A DNA stretch of 64,000 nt from Mercurialis annua (taxonomy: Eukaryota; Streptophyta; Magnoliopsida; Malpighiales; Euphorbiaceae). How positions within the stretch are numbered: position 1 is the stretch's first letter; every line of letters starts with the position of its first letter. This document shows positions 21,449 to 34,500 of this stretch, one piece after another. The notes under the pieces are model-generated. The model did no database searches. It was given only the letters and a program-made list of their open reading frames with translations, and was not told where the DNA came from. The stretch covers positions 6,520,001 to 6,584,000 of the forward strand of contig NC_065570.1 of NCBI RefSeq assembly GCF_937616625.2, written 5' to 3'. A program made the position numbers and the translations under genes.

Positions 21449-21517
21449 AAATTATATAGTTACTTACATTAGATACATATAGTTGTTGAAAAATTAATAA
21501 TACGACTATAAAATATA

Positions 21518-21912
21518 GAGCAAATTATGTTAAGATCCCTGAATTATATCATAATTAATAGTTTGGTATTTCTAATTTTAAAAATTTATTTAATGGTCCT
21601 TCAGTTTTAATTCCGTTAACTATTAGGTCCCTCCATTAATTTTGACACTATTTTCAAACGATTTAATATCCCACCTTTAGTTTTATGAATGATTTGTTTT
21701 CTCACTTTTAATTTTATTAAACGATTTGATCTCTCACTTTAAACGATTTAGTACCCGAGTTTTAATCCATTAAACGATTTAATCCCTCAAATTAACAGAA
21801 GGATCTCTCAGTAGACGGAATAAAAATTGAGGAACCATTTAGTAGACTTTTGAAACAAGGGGTACCAAATTGTTAATTATAGTATATCTCAAGGCCTCTA
21901 AGTAATTTGCTC
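21518..21912. mobile_element. Fold-back MITE with GAGCAAATTA ends
   Basis: A 395-bp element with termini GAGCAAATTA and TAATTTGCTC. Inverted arms continue through ATAATTAATAGTTTGGTA at the left and TACCAAATTGTTAATTATA at the right. TA flanks both sides, so the target duplication may be TA or a longer decayed one. No coding capacity. Confidence 0.7.
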
Positions 21913-23513
21913 TATAATAGAAATATTTTATTGATTTATAGATAATATGAATTTCAATAAAAATATCCATACATCATTTGTAGAATAAAATATCATTTTA
22001 TCCTTTTAACTTGGCAAAAAAAAGTCATTTTTAAGTGATCGTTTCAATTAAGAAGCTGGCATTTTCGTATTATATATGATGTTGTGAGATTAGTCGTAGC
22101 AAAATAGTAGAAAATTAATTAAAAAATTAAGGTTATGGTAAAAATTAGAATCGAAGTAAAACAAATACAAAATTTACATGGTTCGTTAAAGACTAATCCA
22201 CGGGCGAAGTAATAAACTGACAACTGAGCTCGTCTGATGTATTGATGGATTCTTAATTCCTTTGTCCTTGTTCATTTGTTCTTCGAGTGTCCATTGCAGG
22301 GAGCAGCGACATCGGATTTGAGGAGCAGCGATGACAGTTTGGAACAACGGCGACACTTATGTTTTATAGCTGTTGTATTTTGTCAAAATCAGTTGTTGGT
22401 GGTTTGATTTGATTGTCATATTTTATGTGATGATTTTGCTTCCTAACTTTACAGTTGGCGCTTCTCAATTGTCTCCGAAAATTTCAGGGCCATTGATGGT
22501 GGCAATGTCTGATGTTGGGCAATGAGTGGCGCTCGGAAAGAAGAAGAAGATGATGGAAATAATTAGATTTAGGTGGATCAAGTTTAAGTAAGTTTAGAGG
22601 CAGTTTAGATTATTTAGAATTGGTTATGATTAATTAGATTTTAAATTAGGATTGTAATTAGGTTTTGATTAGATTTAATTAGAGCTAATTAGGATTAATT
22701 AGATTTAATTATATTAAATTAATTATGTTGTTTTTCTTATCAGAGGTGTGAAGTTGATGTGAAAATAATAATTTTCGAGTTGAAATGATTCACTTTATTT
22801 AAAGATTATTTTTTAAATTATATTGTGCCAAATTGAAGGGTTAAAATGATCCTTTGTTCATTATTTGTATGTATTTGATAAATGCTTTACTTTGGTTAGG
22901 AGATTCATGACCGACACACCCATGCCAGTTGAGAAGTTGCATAAATAAGATCTCATGTTTTGACGAAGCTGCGGTCAAACAAATGTGGCAGCTGTTGTTT
23001 TTATGATGCCGTTTCTTAGTCCAATTGTTCTATTTTCACCTCCAACCTTTCAATAACACCATTATCTATTTATATTATCTATTTGTATAATTTTCTTTTC
23101 TTCAGAAAATAATTACCTGTAATTCCACGTGTCTTCACAGTTTTACATACTAAAAGATAAAAGAACAAAAAAAAGAGGATAATCAGAAAAGAATAATGTA
23201 ATAAAACAATTTAAAATATAATCTCTTGAAAATAGAAAAACAACCGCAAAGAATCAACTGCCGATAGCTAAAAATTATATGATCCTTAATCGCAATTTCT
23301 ATAATTTTGCTCATGGTTTATTATAATGGTAAATAAATAATTATATATTATTTCATACAATTATAGTTTGATTAAAGGGTCATCACAATTTTTGTATTTG
23401 CACAACAGCTGATGAAGACATTCAGTCATTTTATTAAATTAAAGATTTCATAATAGGGTCCCAACGCTTCATTTTCTAACTCGAAGATCGATTATTAATC
23501 GTGAAAATGATAA
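21913..23513. other. Intergenic DNA, no gene seen
   Basis: Includes a slightly GC-richer part near 22230-22560 with no convincing frame, and a run of TTAATTAGA-type words near 22620-22730. Confidence 0.45.
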
Positions 23514-23854
23514 ATGTTCTATATATGCCAAGAGGAAGAAATTCAAGTACATTTATTCATTCATTGCCGTTTCGTAGAGAGTATGGTGTAACATTCGTCA
23601 TAAGCTAGATATCATGTGAGTTTTTCGGAACACTTTTATCGGTTTTTATATGCAATGGATGGAGATTGTTCCTAGGGATCTATTATGAGTTATGGCAAAT
23701 TCTATGGTTTTTAATTGTGTGGGAAATTTGGAAGCATCGTAACAATCGTGTTTTTCAGGGAAAAACAAACTTAAGCATGAATGTTACCTTCAATAGTTTT
23801 TCTAGAGCGCCTTTTTTATTCAAATGTTTTAATAGGAGTTTTTCTTATTCATGA
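23514..23854 (+). pseudogene. Non-LTR retrotransposon (LINE) C-terminal remnant
   Basis: One plus-strand frame at 23514-23590 gives ICQEEEIQVHLFIHCRF. This matches the zf-RVT pattern C..E...HLF.HC.F that follows reverse transcriptase in plant LINEs. After a frame change, 23666-23790 gives LWFLIVWEIWKHRNNRVFQG, the W..WK.RN..F motif that follows it in the same families. Stops and frame changes break it and no reverse transcriptase remains. Motif order supports a decayed LINE 3' end. Confidence 0.7.
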
Positions 23855-25461
23855 TTTGATTTTTTTATAAATCTTTTTTGAATTCTTTTTTAAAATTGTA
23901 TATTTTAATTTTTTTTCTCTAAGTCATAGTCTCTAGTATGTCATTTAAATGTGCCACTTTTTATGCGAAAATTTTAAATAGGAGAATTTTTGCCGCTTTT
24001 TACGGTTTTTTAGTATAATATTCGATTCATCAAAAAAAAATTAAAGATAATATTTTGTAGTTTTATACAAATAAGATGATTTTTATATTAGTTAAAAAGA
24101 AAAATAAGTCATTTTAGTTTAAATTTTTAAATTTTATAATCTTATTGTCAATAGATTTTTTAAAAAGATATTATTAGGTTCAATTGATAATAATTAAGTA
24201 TGAATTAACTAACTTTAACCTATAAATTCATAATCAGAAATGATTATTTGCTCAGTAACTTTTGTTGGTTGCTTGAAGATTCAGAGATATGTAATGACGT
24301 GTCACTCTGGCATCCTAAAATGGACAAATACATAAAAAGAAATGGAGAATTTTTCTTAGTTTGGACGTCAGAAATAGCAAATGGTTGCGCCTCATTTGCA
24401 TGTCTATCCAAACAAGTTATGGTCATTCTGTTTTATCCACAACACACTTCATTAATCCTTTCGGCGGCTTCTAGAATTCATCAAATCCATCAAAATATAT
24501 AATCTGTCTTTAAAAATAAGTCGTGACTATCAATATATAGATGGGCGCTAAACTATTTAAAACTCTATAATTGATTTACAATAAAAATTAAAAATAAATT
24601 TTATAGGTGTTAAATAAACAGAAAGAATTCACGTATTTAGAATCAATTATATTTTAAAAATTTCTATTCATCTCTTGTTCTGTTGCCAATAGCCATATAA
24701 CTAAATTGGTCTGAATTCATTTCATCACATTATTAATTATGTCATATTAGTATATTATTCTTCTATAATGGTTTTATTATATAAATAATCAAACTTAATC
24801 ATTTTTGTATAATTTCAAATAGACTTGTTTATATTAAACATATCAGCTCTAGCCAAAGCAAATATAAATTATAAGAATTCAAAATAATACCTAATGACCT
24901 AATATAAAACATAAAGAAAAATTTCTACTTTAAGAATTAAATTAAAAAGTGAAATTAAACAATTGATAGGGCTGGACAGACTTGATTGATCAAGAATTCG
25001 CAACATACGAGTTCAGACAATCACAAAAAAATATTTGAATGAACCAAAAACATAGGCAAACAGCTTAATTCTTTAAGAAAATTGAATCAAAAATTAACCA
25101 AACGCTAAACACTTTCAAAGGAATCAATGATCACCATAAACAAATATATAACATCTGCAACATTAAAAAAAAACTCCATGATGAAAAAAATTCTTGATAA
25201 AAGAAATAAACAAATTCTTAAAAAAAACATTTATAGATGAATAGACGATGATTTTTGTTCAGAAGGCGAAACTTATGTCTTCCCTCAAAATCTACTATGT
25301 GAATCTCTCCCTAAGGGTTTCGATTTTCTCTTAAAGAGCAAGAGAGAGAGAGTAACACTTCTTATATTAAACATATAAACATACTATACAAATTGACATA
25401 TCTTATTAATTATTATATCATGATTAATAAATATTTCGTGTTCTTTTGATTTAAATCATAC
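23855..25461. other. AT-rich intergenic DNA, no gene seen
   Basis: An 84-codon plus frame at 24248-24502 has no recognised domain and a shadow frame on the other strand. A short (GA)n run lies near 25340. Nothing else supportable. Confidence 0.45.
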
Positions 25462-26398
25462 ATTGATTTTATTTATTTTTTTGACAGTGAGATCTAACTT
25501 AAGTGCCTAGATTCTCCGCGTGCAATCATAAGATCGTTGGTTTGACCGGACCTAAATGAATCGGTGGGATATAAAATTGATGGCCCATAATTTTAGCATC
25601 CCTATTGTTTCCTCTCCAATTTTAACATTTTCTAACCGATAAACCACTAAAGCACTCCGAATTATCTGAGGACCTCATAACGACAAAGAAGAAGAAAAAT
25701 CATATGAAACGCTGATGTCTGCTCCTCTCTAATCAGTTTAGTGAGGGAAAGAAAATAAAAGAGAGAGAATATAAAAAATTGTGAATAGAAGAAGTATGTT
25801 CAGGATTACACATAAGGTGGTTTATATAGATCTATCCCGTGTTACCTCTGAGATTCTCTTTTCTTGGTCTCCACTTTCTGTTAGCTGAGATGGCACGTTC
25901 AGTTGTGCCTCGAGCTGTGTGTCAAATTCGTGCAACGGGGGAGACCTTCCCGTGTGTCGGAAATTCTTTTGTGATCCCCAAATGTTGGGCACCTGTGCTC
26001 CCTGAGATACGACGTCTACAGAGATAATAGTTATATGCTTTATCTCGATTACTTTATTTATGGTGTATCGGTTTCTATTGGGTATCTCGGATGGCACCTG
26101 CCGAAATACTAGCTATGTGTTGTATCTCGGTAGACCTGTTTAGAGTATGCCAATGACTGTTTGACTTAGTGATATTATATGTCAGAGAAGTTATTTTGCT
26201 ATGATGTGTTATTAATATGTTATCAACTTATTTACCCACAATTATAAGAGTTTTGCCACATGTATCATAATCTTTGAACTTTGCCAATTTGATCTATTAT
26301 TTATTCGATTTTTGCCAAATATACCTAAGCTCATTTGAATTTTGCCAAATATACCAAAATATATCTAAGCCTTAGATATATTTGGCAAAAATCGAATA
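25462..26398. repeat. Tandem duplication unit A (uninterrupted copy)
   Basis: About 937 bp beginning ACATTGATTTTATTTATTT and repeated from 26399. Shared landmarks are GACAGTGAGATCTAACTTAAG, GATCGTTGGTTTGACCGGA, GTTAGCTGAGATGGCACGTTC and GTGCTCCCTGAGATACGACGT. It ends inside a Mutator-type MITE whose full copy is in unit B. I do not recognise the source. A decayed non-autonomous element is possible. It is valuable as the unoccupied version of both insertion sites in unit B. Confidence 0.8.
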
Positions 26399-27768
26399 CA
26401 TTGCTTTTATTTATTTATTTTGACAGTGAGATCTAACTTAAGTGGCTAGGTTCTCCGCGTGCAATCATGAGATCGTTGGTTTGACCGGACCTAAATGAAT
26501 CAGTGGGATATAAAAATGGTGGCCCATAATTTTAGCATCCCTATTGTTTCCTCCTCATTTTTAACATTTCCTAACGGATAAACCACTAAAGCACTGACGA
26601 CTCCAAAACTCCGAATTATCTGAGGAATTGATAACGACAAAGAAAAAAAAAGTCGTATGAAACGACGATGTCTGCTCCCCTCAAATCAGTTTAGTGAGGG
26701 AAAGCAAACAGAAAAGATAGAATATAAAATATTATGAATAGAAGAAGTATGTTGAGAACTACACATAAGGTGGTTTATATAGACCTATCCCATGTAATTT
26801 TTGAGATTTTTTTTCTTAGTCTCTACTTTCTGTTAGCTGAGATGGCACGTTCGGTTGTGCCTCAAGCGCTGTGTGTCAAATTCGTGCAACGCGGGAGACC
26901 TTTTCGTGTGTCGGAAATTCTTTTATGATCCCCAAATGTTGTTGCGCACCCGTGCTTGATACGCATATTTTATATAGGGTTTTTCCAAGTATTTGATATA
27001 GTATTATTGCATATTTTTTTAGGATATTATGCTTGGAAAGGTGTTTATTTTGTAGATTTATGCGTATGGAGTGAAGCGTAGCAATTTAGAGCAAAGTGGA
27101 GAAAAGCTGGAAAAAGTGCCTAGTTCCCCAAAAGTGTCTAGTTCCTAGGAACCAAGCACTATTGAGGAACTGGCCCGGATTACTTTCTGCGAATCCTTTG
27201 TGGCCAATTCCTTAAAAGTGCCGAGTTCCTAGGAATCGGGCACTATTGAGGAACTGGCCCGGATTACCTACGAACCTAAAAACGTGAAAATCCTTTTTCA
27301 ACGCGGATTTGGATCTGATTTCAACTACAACTCTTCCAACACATCAAGGACTCTTCCACTATATAAAGACATCTCAAGATCATGTATTATATCTAGTTTT
27401 TCATTATTTTCTATTCTACAAACAATTTGTCTTAGGTTAATTTTGTTTTAGTCCTTAATTTATTTTCAAGACTTAGTTCTTCGAATCTTTGATTCGAAGA
27501 CTTGTGTTCCGAATAATTTCAGGTTTTTAATTCAAGTATTTTTCTTTCATATTATTTAATTATGTTTATTACTTTTGAGTTATTGATTTCTTCAATTATG
27601 TCTAGCTAAATTTATTAAATCTAGGATATTGTGAGTAGTATGGGTTTAATTCAAATCTGAAATTTAATATTCTATCTTTCTTTATTCTTGTAATTCTTAT
27701 TATTGGGATTAATGCTTGTAATTACTTGATCACCAATTACATGATTGAAAATTGATTTGTGAGTAAAC

Positions 27769-28322
27769 TGTTGGGTTTTATGGGTTCATAACGCAGCGGA
27801 ATTTCAAAAATTTATCTAAAAAACCCAAACCAAAATCCATGTAATTCGAATTAACAGAATAATTACTTACTTGTATGTCGAATTCAACAGCAATGTAGGA
27901 AGGAAGGAGGTGGTTCACTTTGGTGATACCTGGCCTCGGATCAGAAACGCCTCCAAAAGAATGCGTCCTCTACGAGTATCCACACGAACTGACCTTAGCC
28001 AAAACTAGTGCTTGTGTGCTAGCACTATTGCTTCACAAGCAATTTCGAATTTTAGTGATTTAGTGAATAATGAATTTCGTGATTCTCAAACCAACTGCTT
28101 AATGAGTATTTATAGTGATAAATAACACTAGGGTTTGAGACAAATTTGAATTTCAATCTCATTGCAATTCTACAAGTTTATGTTTATCAAAAATCCTTTT
28201 TGATAATTCTCCATATATATTAATTACTATATTTATTATTTTCAAAAAATAATAAATTAAGGAAAACACTTATCCTTAAATTTCGAATTAATATATATAT
28301 TTATTAATATATATATATTACG

Positions 28323-28373
<51 letters not shown>

Positions 28374-29306
28374 CACTTAATCACATTGGGCCTGTACAAC
28401 CCATAACTGTTTTGGGCCTGTTCTTAGTGTACGACCCTGTAGGTTCATATAACGTTGGCAGTAGGCTCGAAATCCCTATTTCAGCCCACAAGTCATAAGT
28501 GGCCTCTAGTAAGACATTATGACTACCCAAGTTATATGAATATCGATAATCCGATTTAACCATTTACAATAATATTTTAATCCCTTTGTCTCTCGATATC
28601 CAGATTGAATATAAGGCATGGTTATGTCATCCTTATAACATTCAATCATTAGTTTCTTGACTCTAAGTAGACTGAAAATGATAACTTCTTATCAATTAGC
28701 ATGGCCATGCATTTTCTTCAGTTTATCTTCTTCAAGGGGCCCTTAGATATCTTACTCAAATAAATGAGGGACAAATTCCTTCTCAGTCACTCACATTTCT
28801 CACATAGTTACTTTCATATCCAATGACAATCTATTCCATTATCCCGTTAAAGATAATGTAAGACTGTATCAAAATATGAAATAGCTATGTAGAAATCCAT
28901 GATGATTTCAAGGTCAAAGGATTATACTAATAGAACTGTAATGAGAATTACTTATGACAGTGATCTCTGTAGTTTTCTCACAGTGGGTCATCCAGTGCCT
29001 TATTTCTCAAATAGCACCTATGATTTGACTTAATATCTCATATACATGATTAGTAAAACATAATCATCGGTCAACATCATACTAGTCTCAATGTTCTATT
29101 AAGACTAGGGATAGATGGTATATAATTCTTTTATTAAACCTAAGGGTTCTACTATCAAGTCACATACTCGATGACCTTAGAAAGAATTAACCATTCAAGT
29201 ATTTTAATCATTAATATAAAATGATAAAAACTGCCAATCAATAAATAATAAAATGATAAAGTCAAAACATGGTCAAACATGATTGACCTAGTGCATATCA
29301 CTAACA
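27769..29306 (-). mobile_element. Nested Copia-type solo LTR
   Basis: Plus-strand ends are TGTTGGG and CTAACA, flanked by the perfect 5-bp duplication TAAAC (27764-27768 and 29307-29311). Length is 1538 bp. On the minus strand it ends GCTGCGTTATGAACCC then CCCAACA, a common 3' end of Copia LTRs next to a tRNA-iMet primer site, which suggests minus orientation. A minus frame at 28381-28563 reads as ordered protein-like sequence but is part of the LTR; I do not call it a gene. It contains the TA microsatellite at 28326-28371. Confidence 0.8.
28326..28371. repeat. (TA)n microsatellite
   Basis: About 23 dinucleotides inside the nested solo LTR. Confidence 0.95.
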
Positions 29307-30203
29307 TAAACGTCATTAAAGCAAGTTGGTTGGAAAAGATAATAAAAACGTAGTTATAAAACATGAGTCCGTCCACTATATTTGCGTTGCGTGGCATGTG
29401 TGGATAACTTTTCTTAATGCTTTGTTTATGATTGTCGGGTTATTTTCTATTGTCCTCTAAGCCGTGACAGTAAGGACGATTCGGGGTAATCGGGTTATAA
29501 ACGATAGGTTAACATCGTCTACGAAATAGGGGGTTAACAAGGTTAGATCTATCCGCGATTGCAAAGAATAATTAAAGTTAGGATTGATAGAGATTAGAAT
29601 AAAAATTTGAAGGATTACCCATATGAAAACAATATTCTAGGTTTGCTTTTTATCATCGTATTTCCTTATTTTACTTTCAGTTTTAGTTTAATTAATTAAA
29701 AATCAAATCAATCAAATTCGTTAGTTCAAATAATAATTAGTTAACTATTTTGGTACTAAATACAATTCCTTGCGGGTTCGACTTTTATTTATCATTATAT
29801 TACTTGATTTATCGACATCGTACACTTGCGATATTGTGTATTAGTGCTCCCTGAGATACGACGTCTACCGAGATACTAGTTATATGCTTTATCTCGATTA
29901 CTTTATTTATGGTGTATCGGTTTCTGTTGGATATATCGGATGGCACCTGCCGAAATACTAGTTATGTGTTGTATCTGATAGGAGTAGAAATACTCCTATT
30001 TTCTAGGTACTTTCAGGTCTTTTTAATGCGTATTTAATGTCGAATTCATGTTATTAGTGGTTCTTATTGTTATGTCCAAGCATTTCAGGTATATGCATGA
30101 AAACGGATGATTTCGGAGCTTATTAGAGCGATTATGGACTTACGAGAGAGCCGGGAAGCGTTTGGAGCGAGAAACGACGAGTTTCGGGACAAAAGTAAAA
30201 GGT

Positions 30204-30391
30204 GCACGTCGTGCACACGTTGAGTGCACGGCACCCCTGAAGTTCCAGGAGTTTTGCACGTCAGCAGCACGGTGAAAGGCACGACGTGCCTTTGGGAAAA
30301 AGAAACCGCACGACGTGCGGTCTTGCTGTGCACGTCGTGCAGTGTGGAATTAAGAAAGGCACGACGTGCCCTTGGCTCCTGCACGTCGTGC
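30204..30391. promoter_or_regulatory. Cluster of six GCACGWCGTGC motifs in U3 of the 5' LTR
   Basis: Exact copies start at 30204, 30279, 30308, 30330, 30359 and 30381. Each is a 5-bp inverted repeat around one A or T, often extended outward (GGCACGACGTGCC; CCGCACGACGTGCGG). The core contains GACGTG/CACGTC, a bZIP-type ACGT element. They lie about 110-300 bp upstream of the TATA box, the expected place for an enhancer. The function is inferred. Confidence 0.7.
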
Positions 30392-30499
30392 CCCCTTCGA
30401 CTGCTACCCCAGAAAATGACGTTTTGGCCCCCGATTGACGCGTAAAGACCTGGGTATTTTGGGAATTTCACAAAGCTCGAAGATTAGAAGAAACCCTAG

Positions 30500-30507
30500 T
30501 ATAAATA
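30500..30507 (+). promoter_or_regulatory. TATA box of the 5' LTR
   Basis: TATAAATA follows AAACCCTAG. The identical site in the 3' LTR is at 41385-41392. RNA would start about 30 bp downstream. Confidence 0.7.
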
Positions 30508-31451
30508 CACTTCTTAATCATTATATCGGGGTTCGCGACTTTGTTTTTCGGAGATTAGAACATAGATTAGCAACTTTAGTTTCCATTATTCATCAGTATT
30601 TTGTTGGATTATCGATTTTATTGAGTTCTTCATTATTTCTTATTGTCGATTACTGTTAGCGTTCTTCGAACAAGGTACGATTGATATTAATTTTACATTC
30701 AGTATTTTATTAAATCGCAGAATGAATCTTTCACTTATTGATTTTAGTTATTTCATTGTTATGTCTAGCTAAACCCTTCGTTGGGGATTATTAATCGTAA
30801 TTATGCTTGTCTAATTGAATTGAACTTATGGGTTTTTGTTCTTGATGGGTTTTAATTATTGTGCTTAACGCTTAGCCTAAACTGATCACTTAGTCTACGC
30901 CTTTTGTTTTAGTTTTAGCTCGAGAGAGTAAAATTGGAATAGAACAATATAATTAAGAACGCAGGAGTTAATTGTGCGAGAGTGAATTAACGAGTGCGGG
31001 TTCCTTGAATTTGCTTAACAACCATTAAATTGATTTATACATAGGTTAATCATTGCGCGAGAGTGAATAATTAATCTAGTATTAGTGAGTTTAATATTTT
31101 TGCCTGTAATTGCTCGAGAGAGAATTTTAGGTGCTTTAGATTAGTTCGAACCTCATCAGAACAATACAATCCATAACCCAAATCAAGTCAACAGCATAAC
31201 GAAGATTAATAATCCCTGCCTCTCCCATTATTGTTAAAACACCGTTTAAATTACAGCTTAGTACTTTAACTTACAATTGTTAATTTTTGTCTTTTAATTA
31301 CACAACAAACAAAACTATCTTTTCGGCTATTCGAATCGAGTTCCTTAACTGGTTGTCTTTAGAGCTTTCTCTGTGGGTACGATATCCGGACTTCATAGTC
31401 TGTATTACAAGTTGGCATACGTACGCTTGCGTATTTTTACCAACAAGTTTT

Positions 31452-31469
31452 TGGCGCCGTTGCCGGGGA
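31452..31469 (+). promoter_or_regulatory. Primer binding site, tRNA-Asp
   Basis: TGGCGCCGTTGCCGGGGA, six bases past the LTR, is complementary over 18 nt to the 3' end of plant tRNA-Asp(GUC). This is the primer characteristic of Athila elements. Confidence 0.92.
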
Positions 31470-31587
31470 AAGTTTTCTTTAACAACTAAGTTGAGATTGC
31501 TTGGCTTGTTTTAGTCTTTAATTTTTTTTTCTGTTTTACGCGTGTGGTTTGTTGATTGTGTTGTTGCAGGTTTTCTTCTTCTAGTGT

Positions 31588-34500
31588 ATGCATAATACAC
31601 GACACAAAGGACTACCGCTAGAACCGTTTCAGCAGGACCTCACTACCTTTGAGCGCAGTGTCAGGAAATCAACACATTTGACTCAAAGGAATCTTAATAT
31701 GGCTAACGATGATGATGTTCCTCCTGGATTCATCAATGCGGGTGATAACAGAGTGATCCCGCAGAATCAGAACGCACAAGGCCAGAATAACAATGGGCAG
31801 AGGGCGCCGACTTTGATGGAATTCTTTCAGCCAAATGTGGGCAACACGACTCATGGCTACTTTGCTCATCCGGTGCATACGCCGCACTATGAAATCAAGA
31901 CGAGTTTCATCCAGCTCTTGGAAGCTCGTTGTCAGTTCTATGGTCTGCCGACTGAAGACCCGAATGCACATCTAGCAAATTTTCTTGAGGTGTGCAGTAC
32001 TTTCAAGATCAGTAACATGACTGATGATGAAGTATGGCTGCGCCTATTCCCATTTTCTCTGAGGGATAAGGCGAAGCAATGGATTCATGCTTTACCTAGA
32101 GCAGGGGTGAACACTTGGGCAGACTTGGCCAAAGCTTTCATGCACAAATATTTCTCCATGGCAAAGACTGCAAAGTTGACTAGGGATATTATGCTTTATC
32201 AGCAACATGATGGAGAGTCAATACATGAAGCTTGGGAGCGTTATAAGGAGATGCAGAGGAAAGTTCCCCATCATCACATCACCAGGGAAAATCTGATCCA
32301 GAATTTTTATAATGGGTCCACTGAGTTGGGCAGAAGCGCGATAGATGTAGCTGCAGGCGGATCACTGATGAGGAAGACAACTGATGAAGCATTTGCGTTA
32401 TTAGATGAGATGGCTATGAATGGGTGTACTTGGCCGAATGAAAGGGCAAGAGTACCGGCGCAAAAAGGAGTTATGGCAGTCACAGCTGATCCGGCTGTAG
32501 AGAGTCTGAGAGCGAAGAATGCTGCTCTGCAGGCTCAGGTGGAAATTCTTATGAGGCAGACTGCAGGAATGAATATGGGTAATGTGGCAGCAATTCAAAG
32601 TAGCTGTGAAGTATGTGGAGATCCTACTCATGTGTCAAGTGAATGCTATGTGATGGGACATGCTTTTAATGAGCAAGTCAATTTCGTGGGAGGACAGAGA
32701 CAGGGTAATGACCCATATGCTGCTACTTACAACCCAGGCTGGAGGAATCACCCGAACTTCTCATGGAAGGATAATGGGAATAATGCCAACAATCAGGCTG
32801 GTCCAAGTTTCCAAGGAGGACAGAGGCCACAACATAATCAGGGCAACTTCCAAAATCATGGGAACTTCCAGAACCAAGGGAATTTCCAACATCAGAATGT
32901 GAGGCCACCACATCCACCTGGCTTCCAGCAGAGAGAGCAGGGCGAATCTCTCCATAGCAAGTTTGACAAGATGATGGAGATGATGATGAAGAAGGACGCC
33001 GAGACGCAGCAGACATTTAAAAATCATGCTGCCACCATCCATAATCTTGAGGTGCAAAATCAGCAAATGGCTAAAGCTCTGCAAAGCAGAAGTCAGGGGG
33101 GTTTACCATCCACTACTGAGGAAAACCCCAGAGAGCATATCAAGGCTATTGAGTTGAGAAGTGGGAAAGCGCTAGATGATCCATACGCAGGACGTGCGAC
33201 AGTTGAGGCAGAAAAGGATCAGTGTGAGGGTGGCGAACCTGAAAAGGTAGTTGCTAAACCACCCCCACCACCTCCTTTTGTGCCAAAGGTGCCATTTCCA
33301 TACAGAGTGAAGAAGCCGCAAGACACTTGGAAGTTTCACAAATTTCTTGAAACTTTCAAGAAGCTACAGATTAACATCAGTCTGGCAGACGCATTGAGAG
33401 AGATGCCGCACTATGCAAAGTTTCTCAAGGAGATCATCACCAACAAGCGGAGTTGGGATGCAGAGGGACCAGTACCGATGACAGAAAACTGCAGCTCAAT
33501 CATATTGAGCAGTCTACCGACCAAGCTTAAGGATCCAGGAAGTTTCACTATCCCTTGTACTATCGGTAACATGCAGTCTGTTAATTGCCTTTGCGATTTA
33601 GGTGCTAGTATTAATTTGATGCCCTTATCCCTTTTTCGTAGTATGTTTGGTGATCAACAGGTACAGGCTACGCCGATGATGTTGCAGCTAGCGGATCACT
33701 CTCTGAAAAAGCCACATGGGATTGTGGAGGATGTCCTAGTGAAGGTCAACAAATTCATATTCCCTGTGGATTTTGTTGTCCTTGACTACGCAGCGGACAA
33801 GGAGTGCCCGATGATATTGGGGCGACCATTCATGAACACTGGCAGAGCTCTTATCGATGTTCATGATGGAAAGCTGACGCTGAGAATTGGGGATGAGAGA
33901 GTTGAGTTTGACATGAGAAAGATCACACGCCATCCCAATTCTGGAGGTGAATGCATGCGGGTAGACATGGTGGATGAGTTAGTGGAAGAACAACTGGCAG
34001 AAAACAATGCCATCCTGCAGTCTATGCCGAATGAAAGGGAGGAGTACTTAGAGGAACCAGTCCTCGAACCACTGTTGAAGAGCAAGCACATCACTCCCCC
34101 CTCCTCTGAGAAGCCACCAAAAGTGGAGCTCAAGACTTTGCCTGCACACTTACGATATGCCTTCTTGGGAGCGGATGACACTTTGCCTATTATCATCAGC
34201 AACAAGCTTACCAAGAAGCAAGAGCAGAGGGTCATTGATGTAGTCAAGGGACGTATCTTGGCTATTGGGTGGCAGATTTCAGATATCAGAGGGATCAGTC
34301 CTTCAGTAGTGATGCATCGGATTCATTTGGAGGATGAGTCTAAGGCATCTGCGCAGAGACAGAGACGGCTGAACCCTAACATGAAAGAGGTGGTTCACAA
34401 GGAGATTGTGAAGCTACTTGATGCGGGCATCATCTATCCCATTTCTGATAGTTCATGGGTGAGCCCAATTCAGTGTGTGCCGAAGAAAGGCGGAATGACA

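Larger units (their letters stand above)
26957..29843 (+). mobile_element. Solo LTR, probably Athila/Tat-type, split by a nested solo LTR
   Basis: Begins TGATACGC and ends TGTGTATTA. It is flanked by the 5-bp duplication GTGCT (26952-26956 and 29844-29848), which occurs once at the matching place in unit A. Without the nested insertion it is about 1.34 kb. A plus-strand TATA box, CTATATAAAG, lies at about 27358-27368. The 3' part (TTCCTTGCGGGTTCGAC) resembles the ends of Athila/Tat LTRs. The last base pair of CA has become TA. No internal domain is attached. It is not the same family as the complete element at 29976. Confidence 0.8.
29976..31445 (+). repeat. 5' LTR of the Athila-like element
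   Basis: 1470 bp, beginning TGATAGGAG and ending ACCAACA. It lacks CCTTGTGC, which is present in the 3' LTR near 41094. It carries six GCACGWCGTGC motifs (30204-30391), then a TATA box at 30500. Short ORFs shared by both LTRs are not genes. Confidence 0.95.

Noticed and set aside
24244..24502. ORFs of 84 (plus) and 60 (minus) codons
   Set aside because: Mutual shadows with no recognised motif. A decayed gene is possible but not supportable.
25822..26928. Short ORFs repeated in units A and B (for example at 25839 and 26734)
   Set aside because: They are broken differently in the two copies and show no recognised domain.
28381..28563. 60-codon minus-strand ORF with ordered, protein-like sequence
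   Set aside because: It lies within the nested Copia-type solo LTR and is likely conserved LTR sequence and not a gene.
30085..30659. ORFs with repeated Ala-Arg-Arg-Ala residues in the LTRs, and similar ones at 37166-37637
   Set aside because: They are translations of the GCACGWCGTGC motif in several frames on both strands.
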